DNA from: Bacteroidales bacterium
Lineage (GTDB): Bacteria; Bacteroidota; Bacteroidia; Bacteroidales; UBA932
Direction of reading: 5' to 3'
NCBI GenBank assembly: GCA_004552965.1
Contig: SFMU01000036.1
Span: 1 to 32,476, forward strand
DNA length: 32,476 nt
Positions 32,465 to 32,476 of this stretch are shown here, one piece after another (within the stretch, counting starts at the first letter, position 1; each line of letters starts with the position of its first letter). The position numbers and the translations under genes were made by a program. The notes under the pieces were generated by a model, which searched no databases, was not told the origin of the DNA, and saw only the letters and a program-made list of their open reading frames with translations.

Positions 32465-32476
32465 ACAAAGAAGAGT
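32465..32476 (+). rRNA. 16S ribosomal RNA, first bases only
   Basis: The window ends in ACAAAGAAGAGT, matching the 5' end of bacteroidal 16S rRNA just before the conserved TTGATCCTGGCTCAG. By alignment with E. coli the 12 visible bases would be positions 1-12. The call also rests on the rRNA-type promoter and leader upstream. Confidence 0.7.

Noticed and set aside
1..32476. CRISPR array or tRNA genes
   Set aside because: No regularly spaced direct repeats and no cloverleaf with TTCGA-type T-arm and anticodon arm were found on reading.

Overview
The window is chromosomal DNA of a Bacteroidota member, most likely order Bacteroidales; the genus cannot be named from this sequence. Evidence: promoter boxes of the Bacteroidota type (TAnnTTTG at -7, with TTG/TTTG about 19-21 bases upstream) occur in most intergenic gaps. 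The proteins are typical of the group (Wzi capsule assembly, GH20, CotH lipoprotein, zinc metalloprotease of the DUF5117/DUF4953 type, two-gene ChrA, FatA-like thioesterase, mutL-rhomboid-EEP cluster). The right edge runs into a 16S rRNA leader of the Bacteroidales type. Most genes are GC-rich (roughly 55%).

Region 1 (1-14480, + strand) is an exopolysaccharide/capsule locus of the Wzx/Wzy type. In order it holds an outer-membrane export protein with six SLBB repeats, a Wzz-like chain-length regulator, a Wzy-like polymerase/ligase, a Wzx flippase, four glycosyltransferases (GT4, GT2, GT4, GT4), a WecG/TagA/CpsF glycosyltransferase, a WcaJ/WbaP-like initiating phosphoglycosyltransferase split by a frameshift, and a Wzi-family outer-membrane protein. 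The genes are close or overlapping, with an internal promoter candidate before the CpsF gene. No sugar-nucleotide synthesis, tyrosine kinase or UpxY gene is present in the window.

Region 2 (14483-24090) holds a secreted/envelope set: a cyclophilin lipoprotein and a GH20 hexosaminidase in tandem, two half-size chromate transporters, a divergent CotH-family lipoprotein, a large zinc metalloprotease, a small metallophosphoesterase, and a DUF5009/HGSNAT-like membrane acyltransferase.

Region 3 (about 24222-25580) is an AT-rich island: a frameshifted secreted-protein gene with a GC-rich signal-peptide start and AT-rich body, then a leucine-rich-repeat protein. It looks acquired, perhaps an orphan immunity-type module.

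Region 4 (25666-32476) is housekeeping: acyl-ACP thioesterase, RsmE, TsaC/Sua5, then (minus strand) a small membrane protein, MutL, rhomboid protease and an endonuclease/exonuclease/phosphatase protein, divergent from a ribosomal RNA operon whose promoter, leader and first 16S bases end the window.

The most unusual signal is not a gene. The octamer TGAATATG/CATATTCA occurs at least 26 times by eye, where base composition predicts fewer than one. It lies on both strands, in all three reading frames and at one start codon, and is absent from the AT-rich island. It behaves like a genome-wide iterated DNA word (compare DNA uptake sequences or cyanobacterial HIP1).
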